6,342 bases of DNA from Methanobacteriota archaeon (GCA_030643285.1 DAOWMC010000068.1:1-6342); one strand, 5' to 3'; numbered from the stretch's first letter, positions 1 through 6,055 are shown. Notes: generated by a model from the sequence alone, not told the origin. Program-made: numbers and translations.

Positions 1-210
1 AATTTGCTTGTGAGGGGAAATTTAAGTAGTAAAAAGGTTGTTAGTAAAATTACTGGTTCTGTAGTAGTAACTAAGAATATGAAAAGGATTGGGAAGGTAT
101 ATGATGTTTTAGGTCCCGTTAAGCAGCCTTATATATCGATCAGACCTTTTAAGCAGATTTCAGAAAGCGAACTCTACGAGCTGTCCAATGACTTAGTCTA
201 CATTTTATAA
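1..210 (+). CDS. gar1: H/ACA RNA-protein complex component Gar1 (3' part; 5' end outside window)
   Basis: Gar1 is a small beta-barrel protein of the H/ACA ribonucleoprotein, where it binds the pseudouridine synthase Cbf5 and helps release modified rRNA. The frame is open from the first base and ends in TAA at 208-210. The product carries the core Gar1 pattern: an LVRGN stretch, then KRIGKVYDVLGPVKQPYISIRP, which matches the family's 'G-V-x-D-V-(F/L)-G-P-V-x-x-P-Y' segment. Archaeal Gar1 proteins usually start with about 15-20 more residues (a K-R-L-G-x-V type strand) before LVR. The TTG at 4 and GTG at 10 are therefore unlikely to be the true start, and the gene is probably cut by the window edge. 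It ends 9 nt before tfb, an adjacency I associate with euryarchaea, which supports both calls. Family assignment is good; the start cannot be determined. Confidence 0.86.
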   Translation, partial: NLLVRGNLSSKKVVSKITGSVVVTKNMKRIGKVYDVLGPVKQPYISIRPFKQISESELYELSNDLVYIL

Positions 211-216
211 GGTGAT
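211..216 (+). promoter_or_regulatory. Ribosome binding site of tfb
   Basis: GGTGAT lies directly after the gar1 stop codon and 3 nt before the tfb ATG at 220. It is complementary to the archaeal 16S rRNA 3' end (ATCACC). The spacing is short but usable, and it supports the ATG at 220 as the start. Confidence 0.7.
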
Positions 217-219
217 TTA

Positions 220-1200
220 ATGGAAAATCTTGAGAAGCAAAAAAGAATTTCGGATAAATCTGATTCAAAGAAAGGTACCGGTGGTTATGAGGAAACGACT
301 GTAGAATGTCCCGAATGTGGTAGTCGTGACCTCATACGTGATTATGAAAGGGCAGAATTAGTTTGTGATTCGTGCGGGCTAGTTATCGATGAGGATCTTA
401 TGGATATGGGACCGGAATGGCGGGCATTTGATCACGATCAAAGGATAAAACGCTCAAGGGTCGGTGCACCTATGACGTACACGATACATGATAAAGGTCT
501 AAGTACAATGATTGACTGGCGAAACAGGGATGCATACGGAAAATTAATCTCATCGGCAAACAGGGCACAGCTATACAGGCTTAGAAAATGGCAGCGTCGT
601 ATACGTGTTAATAATGCGACAGAGCGAAATCTTGCGTTTGCCCTATCCGAACTTGATAGAATGGCATCTGCACTTGGACTTCCAAGAAATGTACGTGAGA
701 ATGCAGCGGTTGCTTACAGAAACGCAGTCAATAAAAATTTGATAAGGGGAAGAAGTATTGAAGGTGTGGCAGCATCAGCACTATATGCATCCTGTCGTCA
801 ATGCGGTGTCCCAAGAACACTTGATGAAATTGCAAGCGTTTCGAGGGTGAGTAGAAAAGAGATTGGAAGAACATACCGATTTGTATCAAGAGAATTGGGT
901 CTTAAACTGATGCCGACCTCACCCATAGATTATGTTCCAAGGTTCTGTTCGGGTTTAACTCTCAAAGGAGATGTTCAGGCAAAGGCAGTCGAGATAATAC
1001 GTCAGGCACAGGAAAAAGAGCTCACAAGTGGAAGAGGCCCAACAGGTGTCGCAGCTGCCGCAATTTATATCGCATCGATACTCTATGGGGAGCATAGAAC
1101 CCAAAGAGAGGTTGCCGATATTGCAGGAGTCACAGAAGTGACAATCCGAAACAGGTACAAGGAGTTAGCAGAAGAACTTGGTATAGATATTGTTCTATGA
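220..1200 (+). CDS. tfb: Transcription initiation factor IIB (TFB)
   Basis: TFB is the archaeal homologue of eukaryotic TFIIB. It binds the TBP-TATA complex and the BRE, recruits RNA polymerase and helps set the start site. The 326-residue product has the full domain order. A short Lys-rich tail is followed by a zinc ribbon with Cys30, Cys33, Cys49 and Cys52 (CPEC...CDSC). The B-reader/B-linker follows at about residues 63-133, beginning GPEWRAF. Two cyclin-fold repeats occupy about 135-225 and 233-322. The repeats are visible as matching segments, [17 protein letters not shown] and [17 protein letters not shown] helix-turn-helix ([21 protein letters not shown]) ends the second repeat and would contact the BRE. 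Length is normal for the family (about 300-340 residues). The gene sits between gar1 and the TrmJ-type gene with gaps under 10 nt, so it is very likely co-transcribed. No missing key residue was seen. Confidence 0.97.
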   Translation: MENLEKQKRISDKSDSKKGTGGYEETTVECPECGSRDLIRDYERAELVCDSCGLVIDEDLMDMGPEWRAFDHDQRIKRSRVGAPMTYTIHDKGLSTMIDWRNRDAYGKLISSANRAQLYRLRKWQRRIRVNNATERNLAFALSELDRMASALGLPRNVRENAAVAYRNAVNKNLIRGRSIEGVAASALYASCRQCGVPRTLDEIASVSRVSRKEIGRTYRFVSRELGLKLMPTSPIDYVPRFCSGLTLKGDVQAKAVEIIRQAQEKELTSGRGPTGVAAAAIYIASILYGEHRTQREVADIAGVTEVTIRNRYKELAEELGIDIVL

Positions 1201-1206
1201 TCGGTC

Positions 1207-1908
1207 ATGGTTGACCTGAGGGTTGTTCTTGTAGAACCGATCTACTGCGGAAATGTTGGCTCTATTTCACGTGTATTAAAAAATTTTGGATTTAACGATA
1301 TCTTTTTAGTTAATCCCTGTGACATAGGGGAAGAGGCCTATATCATGGCCTCTCATGCAGACAATATTTTAGATAATGCTAATATTGTTGATACATTAGA
1401 CAAAGCAGTTTTAGGGTCAAGTTTGATTATCGGAACAACTTCAAAACCCGGCTCAACAACAGACGAACATATTAGAATGCCCTTTTTTTCTCCAAAAGAG
1501 CTTAAAGAAAAGATAGAGGAAAAAGAAGGTATTGTTACAATTTTATTCGGAAGAGAAGACGTGGGGTTGAGTAATAATATATTAAGGACCTGCGATATGG
1601 TTGTTTACATACCGACCAATCAAAATTACCCTGTGATGAATATTTCACATGCAGTTTCTGTTATCCTTTATGAACTGTGTGATATCGGGGCAGGGAATAT
1701 ACCAATAGCAAAAACAGAGGATAAGGAACGTTTATTTAGTCACTTGGAGCAGTTTTTATTTGATATAAACTATCCGCCTCATAAGCGGGATAAAACTCTT
1801 TTAATGGTTAGAAGGATACTTGGAAGATCAGAGCTGACGGGAAGAGAGGTTCAGACCCTGCATGGTATACTATCAGGAGCTGAGCTTTCAATCGATAGAA
1901 ATAAGTGA
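1207..1908 (+). CDS. trmJ: TrmJ-type SPOUT RNA 2'-O-ribose methyltransferase
   Basis: This is a member of the SpoU/TrmH (SPOUT) superfamily, TrmJ subfamily. Characterised archaeal TrmJ methylates the 2'-OH of the nucleotide at tRNA position 32 using S-adenosylmethionine. The three SPOUT motifs are present. Motif 1 spans about residues 8-28, with Asn16, Gly18 and the catalytic-type Arg22 (NVGSISRVLKNFG). Motif 2 is LFGREDVGLSN at 113-123. Motif 3 is IPTNQNYPVMNISHAV at 135-150, which forms the knotted SAM site. A helical C-terminal tail ends in LGRSELTGREVQTLHGIL, typical of the TrmJ branch. At 233 residues it has normal length. It starts 6 nt after tfb with only a weak ribosome binding site, so translation is probably coupled to tfb. 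The exact RNA target (tRNA versus rRNA) cannot be read from sequence; the subfamily call is fairly secure. Confidence 0.88.
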   Translation: MVDLRVVLVEPIYCGNVGSISRVLKNFGFNDIFLVNPCDIGEEAYIMASHADNILDNANIVDTLDKAVLGSSLIIGTTSKPGSTTDEHIRMPFFSPKELKEKIEEKEGIVTILFGREDVGLSNNILRTCDMVVYIPTNQNYPVMNISHAVSVILYELCDIGAGNIPIAKTEDKERLFSHLEQFLFDINYPPHKRDKTLLMVRRILGRSELTGREVQTLHGILSGAELSIDRNK

Positions 1909-1938
1909 AAAAAAGAAAATAGGAATACACTCCAGACA

Positions 1939-1946
1939 GAGGAAGG
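1939..1946 (+). promoter_or_regulatory. Probable ribosome binding site of abce1
   Basis: GAGGAAGG lies 5 nt before the ATG at 1952, in the 43-nt spacer after the trmJ stop. The spacer is purine-rich and shows no convincing TATA element, so abce1 is probably read from the upstream promoter. Confidence 0.5.
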
Positions 1947-1951
1947 GTTAA

Positions 1952-3715
1952 ATGCGAATAGCTGTGTTAAACAAAGATCGATGCCAGCCACTAAAGTGTG
2001 GAAAGGAGTGTCATCGGTACTGCCCCATGGTTCGTACCGGAGATGAAACGATAGTATTTGGTGAAAGTGGAAAACCTGAGATTTCAGAAGAATTATGTGA
2101 AGGATGCGGTATATGCATAAAAAAATGTCCTTTTGATGCGATAACAATAATCAATCTACCCGAAGAACTTAAAAGCGGTCAAACACATAGATATGGCAAA
2201 AACGCATTTGTTTTATACGGTCTTCCCATACCAACAAAGGGAAAAGTTACGGGGATTTTGGGGGAAAATGGTACAGGCAAAAGTACAGCTATAAACATAT
2301 TGTCAGGGGGATTAAAGCCCAATTTGGGCGGTGAAGACCCAAGTTGGGATGAGATAATCAGAAAGTATTCGGGCTCGGAACTGCAGGATTACTTTAAGCA
2401 GGTATTAAAAGGAAATATAGTAACGTCACACAAACCACAATATATAGATAATATACCAAAGGTCTTCAAAGGCAATGTTTCAGAATTACTTAAAAGGACC
2501 GATGAACGTGGAAACCTGGATGAACTCATCGGCCATTTTAGCCTTGAAGTGATCCTCGGGCGAAATATAGGGGACCTGAGTGGTGGGGAGCTTCAGAGAG
2601 TTGCAATCGTGGCCTGTATGGCTAAAGATGCTGATTTTTACTTTTTTGATGAGATTACACCTTATCTTGACATATATCAACGTATAAATGCGGCCAAAAT
2701 TATAGAACTTGCACTTAAAAAAACGGTAATCGTGGTGGAACATGATCTGGCCATACTTGACCTGCTTGCAGACGTAATTCACATAACATACGGCAAATCA
2801 GGGGTCTATGGTGTGGTTACACATCTAAAAGGAGTCCGTGTGGGGATAAACCAGTATTTGGACGGGTATCTATCTGAGCAGAATGTACGAATCCGTGGAG
2901 AAAAAATTGACTTTGAGGTACATTCACCACAGCCCTTGGAATTACTAACCGACATTTTAGAATACGAACGAATTTTTAAAAGATATGATGACGATGGATT
3001 CGAGTTTGAAGTAGCAGGTGGAAGAGTTAGAAAAGGTGAGGTTATAGGCATAGTGGGCAAAAACGGGATAGGAAAAAGTACCTTTGTCAAACTTTTGGCC
3101 GGGATACTGGAACCTACCGTAGGAAATATCGATTTTGATATAAAAATCTCATATAAACCACAGTATATTAAGGCCGAGGATCTAATAGTTTCCAAACTGC
3201 TAAGATCACTATCAGATGACTTTGGCATGCCACATTACAGAAACGAGATATTGAGGCCGCTTCAGCTTGAAGGTTTTTTGGACCATAACATTATGAATCT
3301 GAGTGGTGGAGAACTCCAGAGGGTTGCAATAGCCGCATGTTTGAGCCAGGACGCCGACCTTTATATATTGGATGAGCCTTCCGCACACCTTGATGTGGAA
3401 CAAAGAACCCAGGCCACAAAGGCCATTAGAAGATTTACACAGAACCACGATGTCTCATCCATGGTGGTGGATCACGATATTTATATGGTCGATCTTATAA
3501 GTGATAGATTAATCGTATTTTCGGGTGAATCTGCGATCAGGGGGGAGGCCTTCGGACCGTTTGAGATGAGGCAAGGGATGAACAGGTTCCTCTGTGAGCT
3601 TGGTATAACCTTCAGAAGAGATGAGACAAAAAGACCGAGAATAAATAAACCCGATTCCAGGCTGGATCGGGAACAAAAGACCGGTGGGGAGTTTTATTAT
3701 CAGAAACACCGATAG
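1952..3715 (+). CDS. abce1: Ribosome recycling ATPase ABCE1 / RNase L inhibitor homologue Rli1
   Basis: ABCE1 is a soluble twin-ATPase that splits ribosomes into subunits after termination, together with release factor aRF1 or Pelota. The N-terminal iron-sulfur domain has all eight cysteines for two [4Fe-4S] clusters: 11, 16, 20, 24, 49, 52, 55 and 59. A Y-loop region (HRYGKNAFVLYGLP) leads into NBD1, with Walker A GENGTGKS at 104-111, signature LSGGELQR at 209-216, Walker B/Glu at FFDE (231-234) and His264. Hinge 1 is around 290-315. NBD2 has Walker A GKNGIGKS at 369-376, signature LSGGELQR at 450-457, LDEP at 473-476 and His508. The C-terminal hinge (NRFLCELGITFRRDE, ending LDREQK) is family-typical. 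The 587-residue length is normal. The residue after the NBD1 catalytic Glu234 is Ile (EITPYLD) rather than the common Pro, probably a lineage variant. It is the last gene of the information-processing cluster, followed by a 266-nt spacer. Confidence 0.98.
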   Translation: MRIAVLNKDRCQPLKCGKECHRYCPMVRTGDETIVFGESGKPEISEELCEGCGICIKKCPFDAITIINLPEELKSGQTHRYGKNAFVLYGLPIPTKGKVTGILGENGTGKSTAINILSGGLKPNLGGEDPSWDEIIRKYSGSELQDYFKQVLKGNIVTSHKPQYIDNIPKVFKGNVSELLKRTDERGNLDELIGHFSLEVILGRNIGDLSGGELQRVAIVACMAKDADFYFFDEITPYLDIYQRINAAKIIELALKKTVIVVEHDLAILDLLADVIHITYGKSGVYGVVTHLKGVRVGINQYLDGYLSEQNVRIRGEKIDFEVHSPQPLELLTDILEYERIFKRYDDDGFEFEVAGGRVRKGEVIGIVGKNGIGKSTFVKLLAGILEPTVGNIDFDIKISYKPQYIKAEDLIVSKLLRSLSDDFGMPHYRNEILRPLQLEGFLDHNIMNLSGGELQRVAIAACLSQDADLYILDEPSAHLDVEQRTQATKAIRRFTQNHDVSSMVVDHDIYMVDLISDRLIVFSGESAIRGEAFGPFEMRQGMNRFLCELGITFRRDETKRPRINKPDSRLDREQKTGGEFYYQKHR

Positions 3716-3741
3716 AAGGTCATTTACGATACCTGATGTTA

Positions 3742-3755
3742 ACTTGGCTTCAAGT
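3742..3755 (+). repeat. Small inverted repeat downstream of abce1
   Basis: ACTTG and CAAGT are separated by GCTT, giving a 5-bp stem with a 4-nt loop, 27 nt after the abce1 stop. No T-tract follows, so it is not a typical archaeal terminator. It could stabilise the 3' end of the abce1 transcript, or be chance. ACTTGGC (3742-3748) is also complementary to GCCAAGT at 3843-3849. Confidence 0.3.
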
Positions 3756-3792
3756 ATTGCACATTCCCCCTAATAACCCCTTTCAAACCCAT

Positions 3793-3808
3793 ATTAAACT
3801 GATTAAAC
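3793..3808 (+). repeat. Direct repeat just upstream of the TATA-like box
   Basis: ATTAAAC occurs at 3793-3799 and 3802-3808, a 9-nt period. The second copy abuts the position where a BRE would lie before the TATA-like box at 3810. It could be part of the promoter or a binding site for a regulator of the aro operon; the sequence shows only the repeat. Confidence 0.4.
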
Positions 3809-3815
3809 CTTTATA
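3802..3815 (+). promoter_or_regulatory. Putative archaeal promoter (BRE plus TATA) for the aroC-aroQ-hisH operon
   Basis: An A-rich stretch (ATTAAACC) precedes TTTATA at 3810-3815, resembling an archaeal BRE-TATA arrangement. With the usual spacing of about 25 nt, transcription would start around 3836-3841, leaving a leader of roughly 140 nt before the aroC ATG at 3982. This is inferred from pattern only. An alternative, closer TATA-like element lies at 3906-3923. Confidence 0.45.
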
Positions 3816-3837
3816 CCAGATACTTGTAAAATCATCC

Positions 3838-3864
3838 ATGGTGCCAAGTCCTTGGGAGAGTTGA
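3838..3864 (+). CDS. Possible 8-codon leader micro-ORF (MVPSPWES)
   Basis: ATG at 3838 opens a frame of eight codons ending in TGA at 3862-3864. It would sit at or within a few bases of the predicted start of transcription from the TATA-like box at 3810, so it could be read as a leaderless ORF. It contains one Trp codon, and the first gene downstream makes chorismate, the precursor of Trp, Phe and Tyr. A leader-peptide role is therefore imaginable. Such a short frame can easily arise by chance, and a single Trp codon is weak evidence. Confidence 0.15.
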   Translation: MVPSPWES

Positions 3865-3881
3865 CCGGGCCTATCGGCACC
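3840..3881 (+). ncRNA. Candidate structured leader RNA upstream of aroC
   Basis: GGTGCC (3840-3845) is perfectly complementary to GGCACC (3876-3881), enclosing 30 nt. Inside, CCAA/TTGG within CCAAGTCCTTGG (3844-3855) can form a competing hairpin that uses the last two bases of the first strand, so the two structures exclude each other. The outer stem begins almost exactly where transcription from the TATA-like box at 3810 is predicted to start. This stretch is also more GC-rich than the flanking AT-rich spacer. It matches no riboswitch or tRNA consensus I know. It could be a structured 5' leader or a small RNA; no covariation evidence is available. Confidence 0.3.
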
Positions 3882-3905
3882 TTGAACACCCGAACTGATT
3901 GGGGG

Positions 3906-3923
3906 AATATATCGCAATATATC
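3906..3923 (+). repeat. Direct repeat AATATATC x2, possible second TATA region of aroC
   Basis: AATATATC occurs at 3906-3913 and 3916-3923, separated by GC, a period of 10 bp or about one helical turn. The second copy continues into TATATCTATA and could itself act as a TATA box with a start near 3943-3948, giving a leader of about 35-40 nt for aroC. Alternatively the pair is a regulator site on one face of the helix. Confidence 0.4.
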
Positions 3924-3931
3924 TATACAAA

Positions 3932-3949
3932 AAGACATAAAAGACATAA
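3932..3949 (+). repeat. Tandem 9-nt repeat AAGACATAA x2
   Basis: AAGACATAA is present as two exact adjacent copies (3932-3940 and 3941-3949), 32 nt before the aroC start. The copies are clear in the sequence; the function is unknown. They lie in the predicted transcribed leader from either candidate promoter. Confidence 0.5.
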
Positions 3950-3956
3950 AGGATAT

Positions 3957-3973
3957 TCTATTAAAATAGAGGT
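3957..3973 (+). promoter_or_regulatory. aroC ribosome binding site with overlapping palindrome
   Basis: GAGGT at 3969-3973 lies 8 nt before the aroC ATG and matches the archaeal anti-Shine-Dalgarno sequence. Its first two bases are the end of a perfect inverted repeat, TCTATT (3957-3962) and AATAGA (3965-3970). The loop of two bases is too small for the full stem in RNA, but a shorter stem or a DNA-binding dimer site is possible. Confidence 0.5.
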
Positions 3974-3981
3974 TAAAAAAG

Positions 3982-5124
3982 ATGTTAGGAAATACTTTTG
4001 GAAGGGTTTTTAGAGTTACAACCTGTGGGGAATCATATGGCATAGGAAAAGGTAGTGGTCTTTCTGTAATCGTAGACGGTGTGCCACCAGGACTTAATAT
4101 AACAAAAGAAGATATTCAAAAAGAGCTGGACAAACGAAGACCTGGTCAGACCCCGCTTGATTCTCCAAGAAAAGAGACCGATCAATGCGATATATTTTCA
4201 GGCCTCGGACAGGAAGGGCTTACGACAGGGGCGCCCCTTGGAATTATAGTTTACAACGTGGACACACAGCAGATACACATAGACCAGTATGCATCTTATA
4301 AGGATCTGATCAGGCCAGGTCATGCTGAATACACTTTCTTTACAAAGTACGGAAAGTATGCGGATTGGTGCGGAGCAGGAAGAGCATCAGGAAGGGAGAC
4401 AGTTGGTAGAGTTGCAGGGGGAGCTGTGGCAAAGTTCATCTTGGAAAAAGAGGGGATTGAGGTAATAGGTTACACAAAAGAAGTGATGGGGATACGCTCA
4501 AAAGAGATGACATTTGACGAGGTAAAAGAGAATTACAGAAAAAATGATCTGAACTGTCCGGACCTTGTAGCCGCAAAGAAAATGATTGATAGGATACTCG
4601 AGATAAAAGACGAGGGTGAAACGGCAGGTGGAATCGTTGAGATACGTGTAAGAGGCCTTCCGGCAGGGTTGGGAGAGCCTGTTTTTGATAAACTTAATGC
4701 AACGATAGCACATGGACTGGCATCAATTGGCGCTGTAAAGGGCATAGAATTCGGGGCCGGTTTCAAAGTTGCGAATATGAAAGGGTCGGATTGTAACGAT
4801 CACCCGTATCTTGATGGTGATAGAGTCAGATTCAGGACAAATAATGCAGGTGGATTTTTGGGCGGTATGAGTAACGGCGAGGAGATCGTGGTCAGAATCG
4901 CGGTGAAACCAACACCAACGTTATCTGTTGACCAACCATCTGTGGACATGTACAAGATGGAAGAAACGATACTTTCACCTATAACAAGACGTGATCCCAC
5001 AATATGTGGAAGAATTTACGCGGTGGGTGAGGCAATGGTCGCTATCGCAATTGTTGATTCACTTATGATGGCCCATGGCTACGCTTCAGTATGCAAAATA
5101 GATAACCCCTGGAGGCAGATTTAA
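3982..5124 (+). CDS. aroC: Chorismate synthase, divergent variant
   Basis: AroC converts 5-enolpyruvylshikimate-3-phosphate to chorismate, using reduced FMN, at the end of the shikimate pathway. The 380-residue length is normal. Family hallmarks include [13 protein letters not shown] at the N-terminus, KRRPGQ (51-56), PRKETD (62-67), RPGHAEY (111-117, with the catalytic-type His114), [11 protein letters not shown] (138-148), and DP followed by VGEAMVA (338-354). Several normally conserved positions differ. GESHG reads GESYG, so Tyr19 stands where a catalytic His is usual, and about four extra residues (in the IGKGSG stretch) precede VIVDG. The usual GGGRSSARET reads [10 protein letters not shown] (131-140), and RHDP reads RRDP (336-339). 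The rest of the protein is intact, and it is followed after 2 nt by a chorismate mutase gene, which supports a working role. It is probably a distinct AroC subfamily rather than a decayed gene. Confidence 0.92.
   Translation: MLGNTFGRVFRVTTCGESYGIGKGSGLSVIVDGVPPGLNITKEDIQKELDKRRPGQTPLDSPRKETDQCDIFSGLGQEGLTTGAPLGIIVYNVDTQQIHIDQYASYKDLIRPGHAEYTFFTKYGKYADWCGAGRASGRETVGRVAGGAVAKFILEKEGIEVIGYTKEVMGIRSKEMTFDEVKENYRKNDLNCPDLVAAKKMIDRILEIKDEGETAGGIVEIRVRGLPAGLGEPVFDKLNATIAHGLASIGAVKGIEFGAGFKVANMKGSDCNDHPYLDGDRVRFRTNNAGGFLGGMSNGEEIVVRIAVKPTPTLSVDQPSVDMYKMEETILSPITRRDPTICGRIYAVGEAMVAIAIVDSLMMAHGYASVCKIDNPWRQI
5111..5115 (+). promoter_or_regulatory. Ribosome binding site of aroQ inside the aroC 3' end
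   Basis: GGAGG lies within the last codons of aroC, 11 nt before the aroQ ATG at 5127. It is a strong anti-Shine-Dalgarno match with somewhat long spacing, and it supports that ATG and tight coupling to aroC. Confidence 0.6.
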
Positions 5125-5126
5125 AG

Positions 5127-5408
5127 ATGCCACTTGATGAGGTAAGGGGGGCAATCGGGCAGATTGACGATGATATAATAGACTGTATCGTGCAGAGAAT
5201 GAAACTGGCAGATGTAGTATTTGAGATAAAAAAGAAGGAAAATCTGGCAATCGAAGATAAGGGTCGGAATAAAATTGTTTTGGATAGAGTTGCAAAAAAG
5301 GCAGATGAACATGGATTAGATCCAGGCAGAATCATGGATATATTTGAAATTTTGATTAAAATGAGTATAGAGCGCCAAAAGCAGCTAAAACAAGGTACAA
5401 CTGGGTAA
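5127..5408 (+). CDS. aroQ: Chorismate mutase, AroQ fold (monofunctional)
   Basis: This enzyme rearranges chorismate to prephenate, the first committed step to phenylalanine and tyrosine. The 93-residue, all-helical product has the size of a single AroQ domain. The active-site set of the E. coli chorismate mutase domain can be mapped with a constant offset of four residues: Arg7 (Arg11), Arg24 (Arg28), Lys35 (Lys39), Asp44 (Asp48), Arg47 (Arg51), Ser80 (Ser84) and Gln84 (Gln88). The one departure is Asn48 where E. coli has Glu52. There is no fused prephenate dehydratase, dehydrogenase or DAHP synthase domain. The gene starts 2 nt after aroC, whose product is its substrate source, and hisH begins 11 nt further on, so all three are almost certainly co-transcribed. 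A strong GGAGG supports the start. Confidence 0.93.
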   Translation: MPLDEVRGAIGQIDDDIIDCIVQRMKLADVVFEIKKKENLAIEDKGRNKIVLDRVAKKADEHGLDPGRIMDIFEILIKMSIERQKQLKQGTTG

Positions 5409-5419
5409 TTTATGCGGAT

Positions 5420-6034
5420 ATGAAAAAAATTGCAATTATAGATTACGGGCTCGGGAACCTCAGAAGCGCAAAAAAGGGGCTGGAATACGCTTCTGTAGAA
5501 GTGATAGTTACAAAGGATCCAAAGGATATTGATTCTTCGGATGGAGTTGTGCTTCCTGGCGTGGGTGCATTTAAGAGTGCAATGAAAAATATAAAGCCGC
5601 TAAAAAATGTTTTAGCAGAATTCATTAAAGATGGAAAGCCGCTTTTGGGAATATGCCTTGGAATGCAGATGATTTTAAGTGAAAGCGAAGAAGGGGGATC
5701 AATTAAGGGCCTTGATATTGTTCCTGGAAAGGTTAAACGTTTTGATGAAAAAAAAACAGATATAAAAATACCACATATGGGGTGGAATTCGATTTCTATT
5801 AAAAAGGAGCACCCTTTCTTGCAAGAGATAGGTGAAGGATCATTTGTCTATTTTGTCCACTCCTATTACGCTGTCTCAAATGGAAGGTACGTTCTGGCCA
5901 CTACGGATTATGCCGACGAGTTTGCATCTATCGTAACAAACGAAGGTGAAAATGTTGTAGGTACACAGTTTCACCCCGAAAAGAGTGGGGCTGTGGGACT
6001 AAGGATGCTTAAGAATTTTGTTGGCATGTGTTAG
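5420..6034 (+). CDS. hisH: Imidazole glycerol phosphate synthase, glutamine amidotransferase subunit HisH
   Basis: HisH hydrolyses glutamine and channels ammonia to HisF, which makes imidazole glycerol phosphate (histidine path) and AICAR (purine path). The 204-residue class I amidotransferase opens with IAIIDYGLGNLRS, the usual HisH N-terminus, and has LPGVGAF at 45-51. The nucleophile elbow GICLGMQ holds Cys79, and GTQFHPEKSG supplies His185 and Glu187 of the triad. PHMGWN and FVHSYY are typical HisH rather than PabA/TrpG features, so a role in anthranilate or aminodeoxychorismate synthesis is unlikely despite the aromatic neighbours. No hisF is in the window, so its partner must be encoded elsewhere. 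The ribosome binding site is weak. A three-codon out-of-frame ORF (ATG at 5412) ends in a TGA that overlaps this ATG, which may allow re-initiation. Confidence 0.97.
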   Translation: MKKIAIIDYGLGNLRSAKKGLEYASVEVIVTKDPKDIDSSDGVVLPGVGAFKSAMKNIKPLKNVLAEFIKDGKPLLGICLGMQMILSESEEGGSIKGLDIVPGKVKRFDEKKTDIKIPHMGWNSISIKKEHPFLQEIGEGSFVYFVHSYYAVSNGRYVLATTDYADEFASIVTNEGENVVGTQFHPEKSGAVGLRMLKNFVGMC

Positions 6035-6055
6035 CAAGGGAAGTAAGGAAATAAA

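Larger units (their letters stand above)
3716..3981. other. Intergenic region between abce1 and aroC, rich in repeats and hairpins
   Basis: This 266-nt spacer contains no convincing long coding frame; a minus-strand frame over 3783-4043 overlaps aroC and has a composition unlike a protein. From left to right it holds a small inverted repeat (3742-3755), a C-rich block (3766-3790), a direct repeat (3793-3808), a TATA-like box (3810-3815), and a hairpin-capable segment with a micro-ORF (3838-3881). Two further pairs of direct repeats follow (3906-3923 and 3932-3949), then a palindrome beside the aroC ribosome binding site (3957-3970). No T-rich terminator for abce1 is visible. Confidence 0.8.

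Noticed and set aside
1483..1489. Run of seven T residues that could be a terminator
   Set aside because: It lies inside the intact trmJ reading frame (Pro-Phe-Phe-Ser region) and the downstream gene abce1 appears to be in the same unit.
1851..3709. Several minus-strand frames of 66-140 codons opposite abce1
   Set aside because: They mirror the strongly supported abce1 frame, have no recognisable domain and lie in no consistent order; they are shadows.
3766..3790. Possible G-quadruplex on the minus strand from C-runs
   Set aside because: Only three runs of three or more are close together; a fourth is missing.
3733..3802. Possible C/D box RNA (CTGATGT, later CTGA)
   Set aside because: The first motif misses the C-box consensus at both ends, there is no closing stem, and no C'/D' pair is evident.
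3884..3905. Resemblance of ACACCCGAAC to a 5S rRNA segment
   Set aside because: Only about ten bases match and none of the flanking 5S helices can be found.
3783..4043. 86-codon minus-strand frame over the aroC leader
   Set aside because: It overlaps the aroC start and promoter region, has no recognisable motif or ribosome binding site, and is best explained by chance.
4498..5625. Minus-strand frames opposite aroC, aroQ and hisH
   Set aside because: All are covered by well-supported genes on the + strand; their Ser/Pro/Phe-rich composition is typical of antisense shadows.
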